NCBI GenBank assembly: GCA_013003555.1
Contig: JABDIV010000095.1
Span: forward strand, 1 to 33,709
Length of the DNA: 33,709 bases
Reading direction: 5' to 3'
DNA from: Flavobacteriaceae bacterium
GTDB taxonomy: Bacteria; Bacteroidota; Bacteroidia; Flavobacteriales; Flavobacteriaceae
Of the stretch, positions 31,029 to 33,709 are shown in pieces. Under the pieces are notes generated by a model that had not been told where the DNA came from, made no database searches, and was given only the letters and a program-made list of their open reading frames with translations. The stretch's first letter is position 1; every line of letters starts with the position of its first letter. The position numbers were made by a program, and so were the translations under genes.

Positions 31029-31625
31029 ATGAAAATAAAATTAAAATATATTATTCTCTCTTTATCATGTATTTCATTGGCATTCGGCCAACAATCAGAT
31101 ATTACAATTATCGATCCTGTCAAACCATCGGGTAGTATTCCCATACCTGCGGAACGGTACGAGGACTCGGTTATTTTTGTTCAGAATCTGGATAATTTAA
31201 ATTCTAAATCAAATTCGGGTAAGCAGGTAATTACTATAGAAATTATAAATTTTGATTCACGCTATAAATTATTACCCGCCTATCTCATTAATGGTATTGA
31301 ATATTGTGATAATGGTGAGTATAATGATGAAATTGCTGGTGATGGCATCTTTTCTTCAGTGAATAAATATGAAATCACTTTGGAAAAGTCATCAAACGGA
31401 ATTGAATTTATCCAAGGTCCCAAATTCAAATACAATTCTGAAATGCAAGCATATATCGCTTCAAAATATGGAGGCACAAAAGATACAGGCATTAAATTTG
31501 GTTGTAAAATGAGGACGATTCCTTGTCCGAATACCAACTGGTGGAATTCTTGCTGGCCTTTAAGTAGTCCATGTACTTGTATTGAATTCTATGATTGTGA
31601 ATTTGAAATTGAACTTAAGTTTTAA
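31029..31625 (+). CDS. Secreted Cys-rich protein of unknown function
   Basis: The 198-residue protein has a clear signal peptide (KIKLKYIILSLSCISLAFG, cleavage likely before QQSD), so it is exported. I do not recognise a named family for the whole. Residues about 90-110 (CDNGEYNDEIAGDGIFSS) form an acidic D/N-rich loop. It resembles the DDG-x-x-GD-x-x-AGDGIY stretch found in several extracellular beta-sandwich proteins, and may bind calcium. The C-terminal 50 residues hold seven cysteines (FGCKMRTIPCPN...SCWPLSSPCTCIEFYDCEF), plausibly a disulfide-stabilised tail. There is no T9SS sorting domain. It precedes the CPBP protease gene by 17 bases in the same direction. Confidence 0.75.
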   Translation: MKIKLKYIILSLSCISLAFGQQSDITIIDPVKPSGSIPIPAERYEDSVIFVQNLDNLNSKSNSGKQVITIEIINFDSRYKLLPAYLINGIEYCDNGEYNDEIAGDGIFSSVNKYEITLEKSSNGIEFIQGPKFKYNSEMQAYIASKYGGTKDTGIKFGCKMRTIPCPNTNWWNSCWPLSSPCTCIEFYDCEFEIELKF

Positions 31626-31642
31626 CTAATGGTTTTGGGGCA

Positions 31643-32410
31643 ATGTTTAAATTTGATTTGAGAGTTTGGTTTTTACTAGTAGGATTCGTTAGTATCGTCC
31701 TGCTGGTGGGATTATTTATGCCAGATGAATTTGATGACGTGTATAGAAGCGGCATCAGACAAATATTATTCCTGACATTAATAATTCCGTTGTTTTCTTC
31801 ACAAAAAATGTTAATTGGTCTGAAACCAAATTCAAGGGTCTCCAATATCAGATACATTGCCCCATTTTTTTTCTTTCTTCTTTTTTATGCATCAGTTAGA
31901 AGTGATTACTTTAATTTCGGGACCTGGTCGGTTTATTATACCCTATTTGTTTTGCTCGTTTGCTATGCCCAATCCTTAATCGAGGAAATTGTATTTCGGG
32001 GAATTCTTATTAACCATTATCTGAAACGAGGCCTGAATGTTTGGCGAAGTGTAATGTATTCCTCACTTCTTTTTGGAGGATTACATTTGATTGCCCTCGT
32101 TGGTAAAAGTGATCCCGTTTCCGTTATAAATCAATCCTTAATAGCTATTATGTTAGGAATATTTTTGTCCGGAGTATTTTTATGTACCAGAAATATTTAC
32201 ATGACCGGACTCTTTCATGCCTTTGTGAATATTCCAACATATTTTAAAATCGATGAGAATACTAAAATAGAGACGGCATCAGCACCTTTGTTTGAATCTC
32301 CATTTCTTGATATAATTGCGAGTTCTTTGATCCTAATTTTGATTTATAGTCCGTCACTATTTGCAGGTTTTTGGCTTGTTTCAAAGGTGAAGGATCAATC
32401 ATTTGATTAA
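31643..32410 (+). CDS. CPBP family intramembrane metalloprotease (CAAX protease / bacteriocin-processing type)
   Basis: The 255-residue polytopic membrane protein carries the three motifs of the CPBP (ABI/Rce1-like) family. They are EEIVFR at 114-119 (E-E-x-x-x-R), FGGLH at 144-148 (F-x-x-x-H), and HAFVN at 192-196 (H-x-x-x-N). These residues form the presumed catalytic site within the membrane. Six or seven hydrophobic segments are visible. Bacterial members process or modify peptides or act in bacteriocin immunity; no single substrate can be assigned. The flanking genes encode two secreted proteins of unknown function, 17 bases upstream and 11 bases downstream, so one transcript is likely and the protease may act on them. 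ATG at 31643 is used. Confidence 0.87.
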   Translation: MFKFDLRVWFLLVGFVSIVLLVGLFMPDEFDDVYRSGIRQILFLTLIIPLFSSQKMLIGLKPNSRVSNIRYIAPFFFFLLFYASVRSDYFNFGTWSVYYTLFVLLVCYAQSLIEEIVFRGILINHYLKRGLNVWRSVMYSSLLFGGLHLIALVGKSDPVSVINQSLIAIMLGIFLSGVFLCTRNIYMTGLFHAFVNIPTYFKIDENTKIETASAPLFESPFLDIIASSLILILIYSPSLFAGFWLVSKVKDQSFD

Positions 32411-32421
32411 TTTGGATAAAC

Positions 32422-33582
32422 ATGAATAAAATAATTATTGCAGTCTTATTTGTCATATTACTTCCAAAAATAATAGAGGCTAAGGTAAACTATTCAGAGA
32501 AGGATGAAGTAAACAGATTAATTGAAGAATTATACTTGCAGGAAAGAAGGATTAATGAGATATATTTTCCCCTAAAGCTAAGAATTCAAAATGAACTAAG
32601 GCAATTGTCAAACCAATTAAAAAGATCAAGCACACCTGATGAACAATTGAAAATATTGGTTAAGAAAGATCAGCTTCGCAATATTTTTCAATCCCTAATA
32701 TTCAATCAACAAAACGAATTAATTCGTGTAAGATATTTAAAAGGACTTGAAGTAATAAAAATCCTGTATGAAAAAATAATTGCTTTAGATCATCATTTTT
32801 CTTCAATGATTACATTTAATGAGATGAACTCCATTAGTAATCCAAATAATTACAGGGAGTTTGGCGAAATAAAAGAGCTTCTAAAATCTTCAAACAAACG
32901 AAAAATGGGATTCGAATTGGGTGATATTCTGAATGATAATATCTATACCTCAATTCTACATACTTTTATTTCGCTGTTTACCTCAACCGAATCCTCGAAA
33001 ACAAAAAAAGAACAAAACCTTGAAAAAATAGAGTGTGTTTTAGATTTTTCTCTAAAGATGCACAGCGATTTGAACACGATTTATTTCGAGTCGTCATTTT
33101 TGAAAAAAAGCAATGATAATACACTTGAGAAATTAAATAATTTATTCTTGGATTACATTAAACCTATTAAATATAAATTGACTCTATCTCAGTGTCGAAA
33201 TACAGATGATTGGGACGAAATCAAGGTGAAACTTGATGATTACTTCACTCTGGTTGATCATAAAAACACGAATTCCATGGATATATATGGCGCACATAAA
33301 ATGAAAATCGATCTTGAATTCCCTATTGATCAATTACTTCAATTTATTAATCACTATAATTCATTTGTAGATCAGGGATCTAAGTTCTATGAAAAATTTG
33401 CAATTATGCTTGATAGCTATGATCCACCATTAAATTGTGTTTCCAGTATCCCGGTTCAATTCAAATCCCTCCAGGACAACATTTCTATATCCATCCAAAA
33501 ATTTAACGCCGCCTATAAGCCGGTTGAAGTCAACGGCAGCAAGCTAAAAGAAGTGCTGTACGGGGTTTCGGTGTTCGACTGA
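32422..33582 (+). CDS. Secreted, largely alpha-helical protein of unknown function
   Basis: The 386-residue protein begins with a signal peptide (NKIIIAVLFVILLPKIIEA, cleavage likely before KVNYSEKD). The first 110 mature residues are strongly helical and charged (EVNRLIEELYLQERRINEIYFPLKLRIQNEL...), with a heptad-like spacing that suggests a coiled coil. The rest is also mostly helical, with three scattered Cys and no motif I recognise. No lipobox, T9SS sorting domain or further membrane helix is visible, so a periplasmic or secreted soluble protein is expected. It starts 11 bases after the CPBP gene. DNA is AT-rich like its neighbours. Confidence 0.74.
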   Translation: MNKIIIAVLFVILLPKIIEAKVNYSEKDEVNRLIEELYLQERRINEIYFPLKLRIQNELRQLSNQLKRSSTPDEQLKILVKKDQLRNIFQSLIFNQQNELIRVRYLKGLEVIKILYEKIIALDHHFSSMITFNEMNSISNPNNYREFGEIKELLKSSNKRKMGFELGDILNDNIYTSILHTFISLFTSTESSKTKKEQNLEKIECVLDFSLKMHSDLNTIYFESSFLKKSNDNTLEKLNNLFLDYIKPIKYKLTLSQCRNTDDWDEIKVKLDDYFTLVDHKNTNSMDIYGAHKMKIDLEFPIDQLLQFINHYNSFVDQGSKFYEKFAIMLDSYDPPLNCVSSIPVQFKSLQDNISISIQKFNAAYKPVEVNGSKLKEVLYGVSVFD

Positions 33583-33635
33583 ACATTTTTATTGCCTAAG
33601 TCTTCTAAATCCATTGTAGTCTAACTATGATTCTT

Positions 33636-33664
33636 CCCCCGGTATCCTTACGATATGACGGGGA
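33636..33664. other. Hairpin downstream of the secreted helical protein gene
   Basis: CCCCG (33637-33641 region) can pair with CGGGG (33659-33663), with an inner TATC/GATA stem around a CTTAC loop. It lies about 55 bp after the stop codon at 33582. It is followed by ATAAAAATATTT and not by a proper T-run, so it is at best a weak terminator. Nothing else is visible in the last 127 bp. Confidence 0.3.
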
Positions 33665-33709
33665 TAAAAATATTTGAATTCACAACCACTCTAATATTAA
33701 GCCCTAAAC

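Overview
The window looks like a chromosomal segment of a Bacteroidota bacterium, probably a marine Flavobacteriia or Cytophagia relative. The evidence is a giant surface protein with a C-terminal type IX secretion (T9SS) sorting domain, a DUF4258 gene beside a flavobacterial-type alanine dehydrogenase, a lack of clear Shine-Dalgarno sites, and AT-rich intergenic DNA. No tRNA, rRNA, CRISPR array, transposase or integrase was seen.

Region 1 (1-19353, all minus strand) is a Wzx/Wzy-type exopolysaccharide locus. In transcription order it holds a GT2 glycosyltransferase, a MurJ/MVF-type flippase, an O-antigen ligase/polymerase-like protein, a GT4, an AsnB-type amidotransferase, two more GT4s, a second AsnB, another GT4, and the initiating sugar-phosphate transferase. 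These are followed by two very divergent DegT-like PLP proteins, a FemAB/GNAT-like acyltransferase, an FAD/NAD(P)-binding protein, an MBOAT O-acyltransferase, and the N-terminal part of its SGNH-type partner, which runs off the left edge. Most genes overlap or lie within 40 bp of each other, so they are probably co-transcribed. The only larger internal gaps, of about 210 bp, lie between flippase and polymerase and before the MBOAT gene. Wza/Wzc export genes are not in the window.

Region 2 (19354-27480) is a 454-bp divergent intergenic region with an operator-like inverted repeat, followed by one plus-strand gene for a 2533-residue protein. It has a signal peptide, a PL1-like pectate lyase beta-helix domain, 28 Ig-like repeats of about 70 residues, and a T9SS sorting domain. 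The repeats show a striking cysteine and linker pattern that suggests disulfide-linked repeat doublets. The gene ends at a probable intrinsic terminator.

Region 3 (27483-29069, minus strand) holds a small DUF4258 membrane-anchored protein and alanine dehydrogenase, which look like core genes of higher GC.

Region 4 (29070-33709) is very AT-rich and accessory in appearance. Two overlapping plus-strand genes encode paralogous four-helix membrane proteins. They converge on a minus-strand gene for a small phage-repressor-like DNA-binding protein. Nearly identical palindromes lie upstream of both transcription units, so the regulator probably controls both. This is the best candidate here for an undescribed small system. 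After it come a secreted Cys-rich protein, a CPBP-family membrane protease and a secreted helical protein, all on the plus strand.
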